A DNA stretch of 64,000 nt from Bradyrhizobium nivariense (GCF_029846715.1 NZ_JARVWW010000006.1:62001-126000), one strand, 5' to 3'; counted from the first letter of the stretch, positions 50,825-59,428 are shown. The notes: generated from the sequence alone by a model not told the origin. Made by a program: numbers and translations.

Positions 50825-52183
50825 TCACCTGCTCCCGTCCGGCCCCATCACCAGATCCGGCAGGGCGGTCGAGATCCCCGGCACGAAGCACAGCAGCAGC
50901 ACCGCAACCATCATCAGCAGCACGAACGGCAGCGTGCCCCAGATCACCTCGCGCAAGGGGATGTCGGGCGCGACGTTGCGGATGACGAAGATGTTGAGGC
51001 CGACGGGTGGATGGATCAGCCCCATCTCCATCACGATGGTCATGACCACGCCGAACCAGATGATGTCGAAGTTCGCCGCGCGGAGCGGCGGCAGGATGAT
51101 CGGCGCCGTCATCAAGATGATCGAGACCGGCGGCAGGAAGAAGCCGAGCACGACGACCATGACGAGGATCGCGAACAAGAGACCCCAGCGCGGCAGGTGC
51201 ATCGCGACGACGGATTCGGCGGCCGATTGCGAGATGTGCAGATAGCTCATCACGTAGGAGTAGAGCAGCGACATGCCGATGATCATCATCAGCATGGTCG
51301 ATTCCCGGATCGTCGATTTCAGGATCGGGGCGAGGTCGCTCGGCCGCCACACGCTGTAGATCGCCGCGATCAACGCCAGCGCCAAGAGGCCGCCGAGGCC
51401 GGCGGTCTCCGATGGCGTGGCGTAGCCGCCATAGAGCGCGATCATGACGCCGGTGAGCAGCAGCACGAAGGGGATCACGCGCGGCAGCACGCTGAAGCGT
51501 TCCGCGAGCGTGTATTCGTCGCGGGCGAGGATCGCCGCCTCCGGGCCGCCGTTCTTGTAGATCGCTTCGGCGGCGGCATATTCCCGGCGGAAGCGGATCA
51601 CGGCATAAGTGCCGAACAGCGAGACCAGCAGCAGGCCGGGCCCGATGCCGGCGAGAAACAGACGCCCGAGCGATTTTTCGGCGGCGACCGCAAACAGGAT
51701 CATGGTGATCGAGGGCGGCAGCAGGATGCCGAGCGTGCCGCCGGCGGCGATGATGCCGGCGGCAAAGCCGCCGGAATAGCCGCGCTTGCGCATCTCAGGG
51801 ATGCCGGCCGAGCCGATCGCCGAGCAGGTCGCGGGCGAGGAGCCCGCCATCGCCGCAAACAGTGCGCAGGCGAACACGTTGGCGACGCCGAGGCCGCCGG
51901 GGACGCGGTGCAGCCAGGCGTGCAGGGCCGAATAGAGATCCTGGCCCGCGCGCGACTTGCCGATCGCGGCGCCCTTCAGGATGAAGAGCGGGATCGACAG
52001 CAGCGTGATCGAGGCCATTTCCTCGTAGACGTTCTGCGTCACCGTATCGAGAGAGGCGGCGGGCATGTAGATGCCCATGAACACGACCGCGACCGCGCCG
52101 AGCGCGAACGCAATCGGCATGCCCGAAAACATCACGACCAGCGTCGCGATCCCGTAGGCGAGGCCGACACCGAAAACGCTCAT
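50825..52183 (-). CDS. TRAP transporter large permease subunit (DctM family), second system
   Basis: A 452-residue, about twelve-helix protein: GMPIAFALGAVAVVFMGIYM, SIPLFILKGAAIGKSRAGQD, ATCSAIGSAGIPEMRKRGYS and GGTLGILLPPSITMILFAVA. ATG 52183 overlaps the small subunit stop (ATGA). It has a larger cytoplasmic loop (about residues 205-250) than the first system's DctM. Confidence 0.95.
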   Translation of the reverse strand: MSVFGVGLAYGIATLVVMFSGMPIAFALGAVAVVFMGIYMPAASLDTVTQNVYEEMASITLLSIPLFILKGAAIGKSRAGQDLYSALHAWLHRVPGGLGVANVFACALFAAMAGSSPATCSAIGSAGIPEMRKRGYSGGFAAGIIAAGGTLGILLPPSITMILFAVAAEKSLGRLFLAGIGPGLLLVSLFGTYAVIRFRREYAAAEAIYKNGGPEAAILARDEYTLAERFSVLPRVIPFVLLLTGVMIALYGGYATPSETAGLGGLLALALIAAIYSVWRPSDLAPILKSTIRESTMLMMIIGMSLLYSYVMSYLHISQSAAESVVAMHLPRWGLLFAILVMVVVLGFFLPPVSIILMTAPIILPPLRAANFDIIWFGVVMTIVMEMGLIHPPVGLNIFVIRNVAPDIPLREVIWGTLPFVLLMMVAVLLLCFVPGISTALPDLVMGPDGSR

Positions 52184-52734
52184 GGACGTCTGGCTCCTGC
52201 GAAGGGCAGCGCAAGCTGCACGAGGATCTGGACGCAGAGCAGGCTCATGCCGAGCGCCATCAACGAATAGGGGACGGCCAGCGGCGGCGACCACATCGAG
52301 TTCGAGACCTGGCCGTCGACATAGGCTTCATGCGCCAGCGTCCAGGATTTCCAGGCGAAGAAAGCGCAGAACAGAAGCGTCACGGCATCGACCAGCCAGA
52401 GACGCACCTTGTTCGCTAGCGGCGAAAGCAGGCCGACGAAGGCCTCGATGCCGATATGACCGCGGTTCTGCTGCACGTAGGCGGCTGTCATGAAGGTCGC
52501 GCCGACCAGCAGGAACACCGCGGCCTCGTCTTGCCAGTAATTGGCGGCCTTGAACAAGGCGCGGCTGAGCACGCTGTAGCTCAGGATGGCGCAGGCCGCG
52601 ATCAGCGCGATCGCGGCGAACACGACGATGATGCTGTTGAGGATGGCGAGACCGCGATCGATCGCCGCCGCAAGGCCGGTCCTTGCGGCAGCGTTTGCCT
52701 GGTCGTCACGATCCGGAAGCGGACCGTGGCTCAT
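52180..52734 (-). CDS. TRAP transporter small permease subunit (DctQ family), second system
   Basis: A 184-residue protein with four helices. The DctQ motif is ANYWQDEAAVFLLVGATFMT, followed by GHIGIEAFVGLLSPLANKVR. The start overlaps the DctP stop by 4 bases and the stop overlaps the DctM start by 4 bases, giving a tightly coupled P-Q-M operon. Confidence 0.93.
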   Translation of the reverse strand: MSHGPLPDRDDQANAAARTGLAAAIDRGLAILNSIIVVFAAIALIAACAILSYSVLSRALFKAANYWQDEAAVFLLVGATFMTAAYVQQNRGHIGIEAFVGLLSPLANKVRLWLVDAVTLLFCAFFAWKSWTLAHEAYVDGQVSNSMWSPPLAVPYSLMALGMSLLCVQILVQLALPFAGARRP

Positions 52735-53753
52735 GCGGCGACGTCGGTAGCGAGCTTGAGCAGGTTAGCCGCCGTCGCGGTCTTGGCGCTGTAGTCCTTC
52801 CAGGCGGTGTCGCGGGCGATGTCACGCCACTTGCCGACGGTCGCGGCATCGAGCACCGAGACCTTGGCGCCGGCCTTCTCGTAGACCTTGGCGACCTCGA
52901 CGTCGTCGTCCTGCGCGCCCTTGCGGCCGAAGGCTTCGAGCTCGGTGCCGACCGCGAGCAGGACGTCCTGCTGGTTCTTCGGCAGCTTGTCGAAGATCGC
53001 CTTCGACATCATCAGCGGCTCGAGCATGAACCAGTAGGACGCGCCCGCGCCCGAGGTCAGCGATTTCGCGACCTCTTCGAGGCGGAACGAGATCAGGCTG
53101 GTCGAGGAGGTGATGCCGGCATCGCAGGCACCGGTCTGCATCGCCGCGTAGATCTCGTTCGAGGGCACCGACAGCACCGAGGCGCCGGCGGTCTGCAGCA
53201 CCATGTCCATCTCGCGCGAGCCGCCGCGCACCTTCATGCCCTTGGCATCTTCCGGTGCCACGATCGGCTTGGAGCGGCTGGCAACGCCGCCGGCCTGCCA
53301 CACCCAGGTGAGCAGGATGATGCCCTTGTCGGCGAGGAAGTCGGTCAGCGCCTTGCCGATCGGCTCCTTCTTCCAGCGCAAGCCCTGATCGTAGGTGGTG
53401 ACGAGGCCGGGCATCAAGCCGATATTGGTCTCCGGCAATTCGCCGCCGGCGTAAGGCATCGGATAGAGGCTGATGTCGAGCGCGCCCTTGCGCATCGCGG
53501 AGAACTGCGCGTTGGTCTTGATCAGCGAGGAGTTCGGATAGATCTCAGCGGCGATGTCGCCGTTGCTGCGCTTGGCGACTTCGGCGGCGAACATGCGGCA
53601 GAGCCGGTCGCGGAAATCGCCCTTGTCGACGGTGCCGCCCGGGAATTGATGCGAGATCTTCAGCGTGGTCGCGGCATGCGCGGTACCAGTGCCGAAACGG
53701 AGAATGGCGGGTGCGGCGACGGCGGTCGCGATCAGATGGCGGCGCGTGAGCAT
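52731..53753 (-). CDS. TRAP transporter periplasmic substrate-binding protein (DctP family), second system
   Basis: A 340-residue protein with signal MLTRRHLIATAVAAPAILRF (Tat-like RR). The DctP features are LKISHQFPGGTVDKGDFRDR, SAMRKGALDISLYPMPYAGG and the Arg-containing GMKVRGGSREMDMVLQTAGA. It is the first gene of the second TRAP operon. ATG 53753 is chosen; the frame is open to 53939, but that extension is not signal-like. Confidence 0.93.
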   Translation of the reverse strand: MLTRRHLIATAVAAPAILRFGTGTAHAATTLKISHQFPGGTVDKGDFRDRLCRMFAAEVAKRSNGDIAAEIYPNSSLIKTNAQFSAMRKGALDISLYPMPYAGGELPETNIGLMPGLVTTYDQGLRWKKEPIGKALTDFLADKGIILLTWVWQAGGVASRSKPIVAPEDAKGMKVRGGSREMDMVLQTAGASVLSVPSNEIYAAMQTGACDAGITSSTSLISFRLEEVAKSLTSGAGASYWFMLEPLMMSKAIFDKLPKNQQDVLLAVGTELEAFGRKGAQDDDVEVAKVYEKAGAKVSVLDAATVGKWRDIARDTAWKDYSAKTATAANLLKLATDVAA

Positions 53754-54072
53754 GATGTGATTCCCTTGGACGGTTTTTTGGGTTCTTGTTTGCTGTGATT
53801 TTGGGCTGGTCTTTGAGACCGCGCTGAGGCCCATTCTAGCCGGTCTTTCAGACAATGTTCTCTCATCTGATAGTTCGAGACCGAATGCCGCGGCAAGTGT
53901 GTCGGTCATGCTGCGTTGCACACTCCTGATCTCCTGCATCCGCCGAACGAAGGACGGCGGCGGGCGCGCAGAAATTTATCAGCGGCCGCGTAACAACGCC
54001 CCGTGGCAATCCGTCGAGATCAGATAGCGGCGTCCGTCGCTGACAAACATCATCTCGAAGGGAAGACCAGTC
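53754..54072. other. Promoter region of the second TRAP operon
   Basis: A 319-base stretch without a gene. It contains two operator-like sites (53808-53853) and no regulator gene. Confidence 0.5.
53808..53853. promoter_or_regulatory. Two direct GGTCTTTSAGAC sites upstream of the second TRAP operon
   Basis: GGTCTTTGAGACC (53808-53820, palindromic) and GGTCTTTCAGAC (53842-53853) start 34 bases apart, about three helical turns, just upstream of dctP. Such spacing suits cooperative binding of a dimeric regulator (GntR or IclR type). The regulator gene is not in this neighbourhood. Confidence 0.5.
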
Positions 54073-54315
54073 ATGACCATTCGTACCCGCATCGCGCTCG
54101 GCGTCTCGGCGGCCGTTCTCTCGCTCGGCCTCGCGCTGTCGCCGGCCGCCTTTGCTCAAGACAAGATGGGCAAGGATGACGGCATGATGAAAAAGGACAC
54201 GATGTCCAAGGACGGCATGAAGAAGGATACCATGTCCAAGGACGACGGCATGAAGAAGGACACGATGGCGAAGGACGGGATGAAGAAAGACGACGGGATG
54301 ATGAAGAAGAACTGA
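54073..54315 (+). CDS. Pentapeptide MXKDX repeat protein, 80 aa
   Basis: A signal peptide ending AAFAQD is followed by tandem Met/Lys/Asp repeats (KDDGMMKKDTMSKDGMKKDT onward), the annotated MXKDX repeat family. It is a highly charged, methionine-rich, probably periplasmic protein; metal binding is conceivable but unproven. The stop codon is contained in a 17-bp tandem duplication. Confidence 0.88.
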   Translation: MTIRTRIALGVSAAVLSLGLALSPAAFAQDKMGKDDGMMKKDTMSKDGMKKDTMSKDDGMKKDTMAKDGMKKDDGMMKKN

Positions 54316-54393
54316 TCTTCAGTCGTCACTGATCTTCAGTCGTCATGGGGGGCGTTTGCGACAGGCAGACGCGCGCCCAAAGTTCTGGGACAA

Positions 54394-54425
54394 ATGCCGG
54401 GGCGGTCACGTCGACCGCCCCGGCA
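54394..54425. terminator. Bidirectional hairpin between convergent genes
   Basis: Perfect stem ATGCCGGGGCGGTC/GACCGCCCCGGCAT with a 4-5 base loop, placed between the MXKDX gene (+) and the DUF6481 gene (-). T-runs are weak. Confidence 0.7.
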
Positions 54426-54482
54426 TAATGCCTCAGCTCAAATTCAAATGAACGTGACTTGCGAACGTTCGACTTGCGAACG

Positions 54483-54830
54483 TTACTTGCGCTTGGCCTT
54501 GCGGGCGGCGTAGCGGGCGTCTCGCTTGGCCTTTTGCTCGGCCTCGGCTTCAGCCGCCTTCGCGACGGCTTCTTCGGCTTCGCGGGCGATCCGCGCGGCC
54601 TCGATCGCGGCAGCCTCTTCTTGAAGGCGCTTTTGCTCGGCCTTCTCCGCCTCGCGCGCAGCCTTCGCCTCGGCCCGCTTGGCCGCGAGGGCCTCGCGCT
54701 CGGCACGCTTCGCCGCGACCGCGGGATCATCGAGCCCGGGCTGTGACTTGAATTTGTTTAAAAGATTTTTGCGTGCGTCCTGCGCCGCCTTTTGCCGGTC
54801 TGCGAAACCGGGTTCCCTGAATCCACTCAT
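54483..54830 (-). CDS. DUF6481 family protein
   Basis: A 115-residue Ala/Glu/Lys/Arg-rich protein: MSGFREPGFADRQKAAQDAR leads into one long charged coiled coil (EKAEQKRLQEEAAAIEAARI) and ends RDARYAARKAKRK. This matches DUF6481, a family of unknown function common in Rhizobiales. A tandem duplication follows the stop. Confidence 0.88.
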   Translation of the reverse strand: MSGFREPGFADRQKAAQDARKNLLNKFKSQPGLDDPAVAAKRAEREALAAKRAEAKAAREAEKAEQKRLQEEAAAIEAARIAREAEEAVAKAAEAEAEQKAKRDARYAARKAKRK

Positions 54831-55096
54831 CGACGAGCCTTGTCTTCCTCGCTTCCGATCCTACATCAGTTCGGTTGGTACGTCGGCTGGGCATAGCAGG
54901 CGCAACGCGACGCAGAAGCGTTTACATCGCCGCGCGTCGCGACGCCACCCATAATCGCAGCCGATCAGGTAGACGAAAAATCGCCACCCCCGACGATCTC
55001 TCGTAGCCCCGAAAAACTGCCGAATTGTGATGTCCCTCATAAGGGGCCACGCGGAGCGGCGCCTAGCGTCCGCCCGATACGAGACGGAGCCCGGGT

Positions 55097-55333
55097 ATGA
55101 CGATCTCAAGACTGAGCCTGAAGGCGCTCGCGATCGCCGTCGCGGTGGCAGCCTTGGCCGGCGCCACGCTGCTCTTCGCCCGTCCGCAGCCGATCGAAAG
55201 TGCAGTCCTGGGCGCGGATTGGGAGTGCACCCAGACCGCGTTTGTGCTCACGACCTGCGCACCGCGGGTCCAGCAGGCGAACCCTGCGGTCGAAACCTCG
55301 CGCAAGGATGCGATCCGGCCGACCCGGGGTTGA
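55097..55333 (+). CDS. Small secreted or anchored protein, 78 aa
   Basis: A hydrophobic N-terminus (LKALAIAVAVAALAGATLLF) precedes a short domain with two cysteines (ADWECTQTAFVLTTCAP) that could form a disulfide in the periplasm. A 16-bp tandem duplication includes the stop codon. No family recognised. Confidence 0.7.
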   Translation: MTISRLSLKALAIAVAVAALAGATLLFARPQPIESAVLGADWECTQTAFVLTTCAPRVQQANPAVETSRKDAIRPTRG

Positions 55334-55438
55334 ACTGGCCCGGGGTTGAACTGGAGAGGCTGCACCGGGAGGCTGGTCGGGATGTGACGCGACGTCGCAG
55401 AGCTGATAAAGCCCTCGTGCCCGAGCGACCAGGTAGCC

Positions 55439-55675
55439 ATGTCCAGCCCCGAGCCCAACCCCGAACTCAAGCCTGAACCGGGCGAGAAGCCCAAAACCCG
55501 GCCGAAACCTCAATCCGGTGACAACCGCCGCGGCGCCATCGCCGGCTTGATCATCGCGATTGTGATCCTCGGCGTCGGCTGGTGGCTCGCCCGCGATCTC
55601 ACCTCGGCCAGCAAGATGCAGGACTGCCTGATGTCCGGGCGGAGCAACTGCAATGTGATCGAGCCGGCGCGCTAG
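55439..55675 (+). CDS. Small single-span membrane protein, 78 aa
   Basis: A Pro/Lys/Glu-rich cytoplasmic N-terminus (PEPNPELKPEPGEKPKTRPK), then one helix (GAIAGLIIAIVILGVGWWLA) and a short periplasmic tail with two cysteines (MQDCLMSGRSNC). The layout is similar to small redox- or assembly-type membrane proteins; function unknown. Confidence 0.7.
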   Translation: MSSPEPNPELKPEPGEKPKTRPKPQSGDNRRGAIAGLIIAIVILGVGWWLARDLTSASKMQDCLMSGRSNCNVIEPAR

Positions 55676-55858
55676 AAGCGCTCCAGCGCGGTTCGCGCGG
55701 ACGAAAAAATGCCGTGATCTTAATCATTTGTAACGGGACTAGCCGACCAAAGCAGGTCAGTCATGTCAGCCGGCATCAGCTCAGCGCGAGGCGAATCGTC
55801 TATCGCGCCAGGCACCACGGCCATTGACGGCAATCGACAGAGCAGGGGTCAAGCACGC

Positions 55859-56647
55859 ATGAGTGCGTCCAGCCGCATGAAGATCATCATTCCCTTGGTT
55901 TCGGCCATGTCATTGCTCGCCGTCTCGGCGCAGGCGCAGGACGCCAGGCCACCGAGAGACGCCGGCCAGCCATCGGCAGGGCTGGGCGCCGGTGCGCCGC
56001 CGCAGAACATGCGCAACGGTCCGCCGCCGCAGCAGGCGGCCCGGCCCGGGCCACAGCCCGGCGGCCAGCCTCACGCCGGCGGTCCAGGTCATGCAGGTCC
56101 AGGTTTTGAAGGTCTAGGTGCTGGCCAGCACAATGCCGGCGGCCCGCCGCCCGGACGTAATTACGCCAGGGGTCCCGCACCGGCGCGCGATTGGGGCGGA
56201 CACGCCTATCGCGGCAATGTCGCCTGGGATGGTGGACGCTGGCGCCACGAAGTCCACAACGGTCGCTCCGGCTGGTGGTGGGATGTCGGCGGCGTCTGGT
56301 ATTATTATCCGCAGCGGATGGCGGGCCCGCCGGGCTACATCTCGGAGGACTATTACGACGACGTGCCGGTGGCCTATGCCCCGCCGCCCGTCGCCTACGA
56401 ACCGCCGCCACCGGCCGATCCCGGCGCAAGCGCGCTTGGCGGTGCGATCGTCGGCGGCGTGCTGGGCGGCCTGATCTCGGGCAATGCCTCGGGTGCGGCC
56501 GCTGGCGCCGTGATCGGCGGTGCCACCGGCGCGATCGCCGGCGCCACGGCTGCCTCGCGCCCCGGCTACTATCTGGCCCAGGGCAACTGTTACTATCGCT
56601 ATCCGAGCGGCCAGTATGTGCAGGCCGATCCCCGCGCCTGTTATTGA
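55859..56647 (+). CDS. Exported Pro/Gly-rich protein with glycine-zipper domain
   Basis: A 262-residue protein. The signal peptide ends AVSAQAQD, a low-complexity Pro/Gly/Gln/His region covers about 25-110, and a Trp/Tyr-rich segment (GGRWRHEVHNGRSGWWWDVG) follows. Next come a glycine zipper (GGAIVGGVLGGLISGNASGA) and a short Cys-containing C-terminus. Likely an outer-membrane-associated protein. ATG 55877 is an alternative start. Confidence 0.8.
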   Translation: MSASSRMKIIIPLVSAMSLLAVSAQAQDARPPRDAGQPSAGLGAGAPPQNMRNGPPPQQAARPGPQPGGQPHAGGPGHAGPGFEGLGAGQHNAGGPPPGRNYARGPAPARDWGGHAYRGNVAWDGGRWRHEVHNGRSGWWWDVGGVWYYYPQRMAGPPGYISEDYYDDVPVAYAPPPVAYEPPPPADPGASALGGAIVGGVLGGLISGNASGAAAGAVIGGATGAIAGATAASRPGYYLAQGNCYYRYPSGQYVQADPRACY

Positions 56648-56671
56648 GACTTCCGGCGAGATCTGAAGCGA

Positions 56672-56701
56672 AGAGGCGGGCGAAAGGCTCCGCCTCTTTT
56701 T
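56672..56701 (+). terminator. Intrinsic terminator
   Basis: Stem AGAGGCGG/CCGCCTCT with a 10-base loop, followed by TTTTT, 25 bases after the glycine-zipper gene. Confidence 0.85.
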
Positions 56702-56750
56702 CGTTTCGGCTTTGGCCGAGAATTGAAGAGGGACCGATCGCCCCCTCGGG

Positions 56751-56912
56751 TCAGGACACCAGCCAGTTGAAGAACGCGATCGCGGCCCAGACCAGGCCTG
56801 CGATCCAGGCCAGCATCACGATGCCGATGGTCGCAAGACATGCGATGCCGAGCGGGTCGGATCTTTCGCGTTGCCTCGGGACGGCAATTTCGGCTGCGGC
56901 TTCTTGTGTCAT
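56751..56912 (-). CDS. Small membrane protein, 53 aa
   Basis: MTQEAAAEIAVPRQRERSDP precedes one hydrophobic segment (IGIVMLAWIAGLVWAAIAFF) ending NWLVS. The hydrophobic half parallels the gene at 33473-33694. An AGGTG site lies upstream of ATG 56912. Function unknown. Confidence 0.65.
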   Translation of the reverse strand: MTQEAAAEIAVPRQRERSDPLGIACLATIGIVMLAWIAGLVWAAIAFFNWLVS

Positions 56913-57017
56913 GACGGGAACACCTCCCATGCCTTCTCGCTCTGCTGGGAGCGCTAAGGGGCCGTTTAGCGGAGATGCCGGGCGCAGGCTGTGACGCACT
57001 TCACAGATCGGTCTGTA

Positions 57018-57155
57018 TCAAGCCAGCCTCACTGCTTCGTGCGGCACGCAACCGGCATCGCCTTTGAACCCGGCGACGGGCCGCTGAGCGACCTCGCATG
57101 AAGTGATGGAAATCCGAAAACCGGCGTAGCGATGGTCGCGCCGGTTCTTCGACAT
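57018..57155 (-). CDS. Possible small protein, 45 aa
   Basis: A frame starting MSKNRRDHRYAGFRISITSC with balanced composition but no ribosome site. The frame is open upstream to 57233. Support is weak. Confidence 0.3.
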   Translation of the reverse strand: MSKNRRDHRYAGFRISITSCEVAQRPVAGFKGDAGCVPHEAVRLA

Positions 57156-57268
57156 GTGCGTGAAGTGGATCGCGCATGACAACTCCGCGTGAGGAGGGGT
57201 TAACCCCGCAATCATACGGACGAAATTTGCCATGCGCTTGTCCAGATCGTCCGGTTAGAGTCGGGCTC

Positions 57269-57418
57269 ATGTGTAGCAAGTACGATCCACAGCACGAAGC
57301 CGAGGCGGCGATGAAGCGCGCCGTGGCAGCCGAAGGCCCCGACCGGCAACGTCTCATCGAGCTGGCCCTGGCCTGGCATCAACTCGCCCGCGACCGGCGC
57401 GAGGAACAGGCGGACTGA
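57269..57418 (+). CDS. Small hypothetical protein, 49 aa
   Basis: MCSKYDPQHEAEAAMKRAVA and DRQRLIELALAWHQLARDRR. Largely helical, soluble, charged. No family recognised; upstream ribosome site is weak. Confidence 0.55.
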   Translation: MCSKYDPQHEAEAAMKRAVAAEGPDRQRLIELALAWHQLARDRREEQAD

Positions 57419-57458
57419 GCGCACGCTCTGACGAGAAAAACCCGAACTCACAAGAAAA

Positions 57459-57489
57459 ACCCCGTGCTCGGGGGGACAAGCACGGGGTT
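57459..57489 (-). terminator. Intrinsic terminator, minus strand
   Basis: Stem AACCCCGTGCT/AGCACGGGGTT with a 9-base loop. On the minus strand it is followed by TTTTTC, so it fits the DUF2171 gene, which reads toward it. Confidence 0.8.
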
Positions 57490-57622
57490 CTCCAGAGCCG
57501 ATCGGGGCTGGCGGATCGGCACCACTCAATTCGCATGTCCAACGCGCTGATCGCGCGTTCGTTCCGCGTCGACGCGAGCCGCCGAAACGCGGCGTTAAGA
57601 CTCGTTCCGAAGACGATTTTGC

Positions 57623-57660
57623 CGATCTCGATTCGTTTCAGGGAACGAAGCGGAGCAGGA
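57623..57660. repeat. Palindromic repeat, ATTCGTTC family, copy 3
   Basis: GATCTCGATTCGTTTCAGGG followed by AACGAAGCGGAG. It shares the GATTCGTT/AACGAA core with the copies at 27867 and 28222. Confidence 0.55.
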
Positions 57661-57699
57661 CCGTGAACAAACAACAAGTCCCGAAGGGGCCTCAGTGTG

Positions 57700-57927
57700 T
57701 CAGGCCGCTTCCGACTTCGGCACCGCGTCGGCATTCACCGAAAGCTTGACGACATCGCCTTCGACGGCACCGACATATTTCGTGTCGATGTAATGGTGAT
57801 GGTCCTTGTGGCCTGCAGGGCTGTCCTTCCGCGTCAGCTTGATGCGGTTGCCCTCGACGCGGTCGACGGTGCCGACATGAGCGCCGTCCTTGCCGATGAT
57901 TTTCATGTGCTCTCTGATTTCGCTCAT
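57700..57927 (-). CDS. DUF2171 domain-containing protein, 75 aa
   Basis: MSEIREHMKIIGKDGAHVGT and VDRVEGNRIKLTRKDSPAGH form the PRC-barrel-like DUF2171 fold, followed by HHHYIDTKYVGAVEGDVVKL. AGGAGG lies 5 bases before the ATG. It is a small cytoplasmic protein, often linked to stress genes. Confidence 0.9.
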   Translation of the reverse strand: MSEIREHMKIIGKDGAHVGTVDRVEGNRIKLTRKDSPAGHKDHHHYIDTKYVGAVEGDVVKLSVNADAVPKSEAA

Positions 57928-58062
57928 GATGTCCTCCTTGTGCAGTGTCAACAGCGAGGACTGGTCTTCGTTGCAAGGTGGTCGGCGCCGATTCTTGGAG
58001 CCAATGTGCTCGCCGAACGTTGAAAGGCAGTCGCAATTGCCAAGATTCACATCAAGATTCGC

Positions 58063-59331
58063 ATGGAGACCTCTAAGGCCTATCTCGAACGAAAGCACAG
58101 GGAAATTGGGCTGTTGAACGATTGCCTGAGGAGCCCGCTGCGTTTGGCTCGTCCGCAATCGGTCGACGAGGTCGTGACGTCCAAATTTCAGCTCGCCGCC
58201 GCGTTGCGCGCGGAGCATGCGCTGCAGGACTGGAAGGCGACGGAGACCGCCTGGTCGCACGCGGCCGCTCCCTCCAGCGGTCCGTTCGCGTTTAGCTACG
58301 ACTATCAGCGCGCGGATCTCAAGGTGCGTGGTCCTTCGTTCTATGAATTCGAGCACGGCTGCACGAGCGAGACGATCTATACCGCCTCCGGCATGGCCGC
58401 GATCTCCGCGCTGCTGTTCGCCTCAGCAGGGATCATTGATAAGGCCGACATCCTGGTACTGCCGGGATCTTACGGCGAGACACTGGAGCTGATCGGGAGC
58501 CTTGTCTCCCATTTGCGGCTTGTCACCGCCAGTCTACCGCCGGACGAAGCGTTTGCTCCGGCAGCCTCGCCACAGCTTCTCCTGCTGGATTCATGCGCCT
58601 CCGCCGGGGCGTTCGAAGCGGCCTTGCGCCGCGACGGTTCGGCGCTCGATCTGTTGATTTTCGACACGACATGTTTCGCTGGCAGATCGGGTCGGATCCG
58701 GCGCGTACTGACATGGGCCGCGCGATGGGACATTCCCGTCGTGTTGGTGCGAAGCCATAACAAGCTGGATTCGCTCGGGGTGGAATACGGCCGGCTCGGC
58801 TCTGCTGTATTCGTGCGTTGGAGCGGGAAGGACCTCAAGGCAGGTCGCCTGATGTCCGAATGCCTGGCGGCCGAAACCCGCAATGCCGTGCGGCTGCTCG
58901 GCGGCGCGGCGCTGCCGGCGCATTTTCCCCCGTTCGTGGGCACCGCGGCCTATTGGGCATTAACGAGAAGGCGTGTCGCGGCGATCCTGCGCAACGGCCG
59001 TCACACGGCGCGATATTTCGCCTCCGCGCTTGCGTCGCTCTCGGCCGAACTGCATTTCACCCACGGTCTCTATGTCACACTTCGCGGTAGGCGCGCCCTC
59101 AATGAGGCGACCGCCCGGCAGGCCGCCGAAGACATGAGCCGCGATCTGAGCGGCGAAGGCTTTCCCATTCGCCACGCCGGCAGCTTCGGCTTCGATTTCG
59201 CCGCGACGGAGTGGTTTCACGACGCAACAACGGATCGGTACAGCGTCCGGGTCGCTGTGCCGGATTTGCCGACCGAGCTGTGGAAGGATCTTGCGGCGGC
59301 GATTGCCGACTGGTGGGCGTCGAATCAATGA
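58063..59331 (+). CDS. PLP-dependent aminotransferase-fold protein of unknown specificity
   Basis: A 422-residue protein with the type I PLP fold. YTASGMAAISALLFA is the cofactor phosphate loop, LIFDTTCFAGRSGRIRRVL carries the Asp that contacts the pyridine ring, and RSHNKLDSLGVEYGRLGS carries the probable Schiff-base Lys. The C-terminal small domain follows (LPTELWKDLAAAIADWW). The order resembles Cys/Met-metabolism enzymes, but identity is low and no pathway genes adjoin. Confidence 0.75.
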   Translation: METSKAYLERKHREIGLLNDCLRSPLRLARPQSVDEVVTSKFQLAAALRAEHALQDWKATETAWSHAAAPSSGPFAFSYDYQRADLKVRGPSFYEFEHGCTSETIYTASGMAAISALLFASAGIIDKADILVLPGSYGETLELIGSLVSHLRLVTASLPPDEAFAPAASPQLLLLDSCASAGAFEAALRRDGSALDLLIFDTTCFAGRSGRIRRVLTWAARWDIPVVLVRSHNKLDSLGVEYGRLGSAVFVRWSGKDLKAGRLMSECLAAETRNAVRLLGGAALPAHFPPFVGTAAYWALTRRRVAAILRNGRHTARYFASALASLSAELHFTHGLYVTLRGRRALNEATARQAAEDMSRDLSGEGFPIRHAGSFGFDFAATEWFHDATTDRYSVRVAVPDLPTELWKDLAAAIADWWASNQ

Positions 59332-59428
59332 AAGCTTGGGGATGGATGAAAAGCCGTGCCAGCTTCGACTGAGTGCGTGACTCCAGGCAATTGATCGACG
59401 GCCCGGCCGATTTAGTGCGGCGCCTGTT

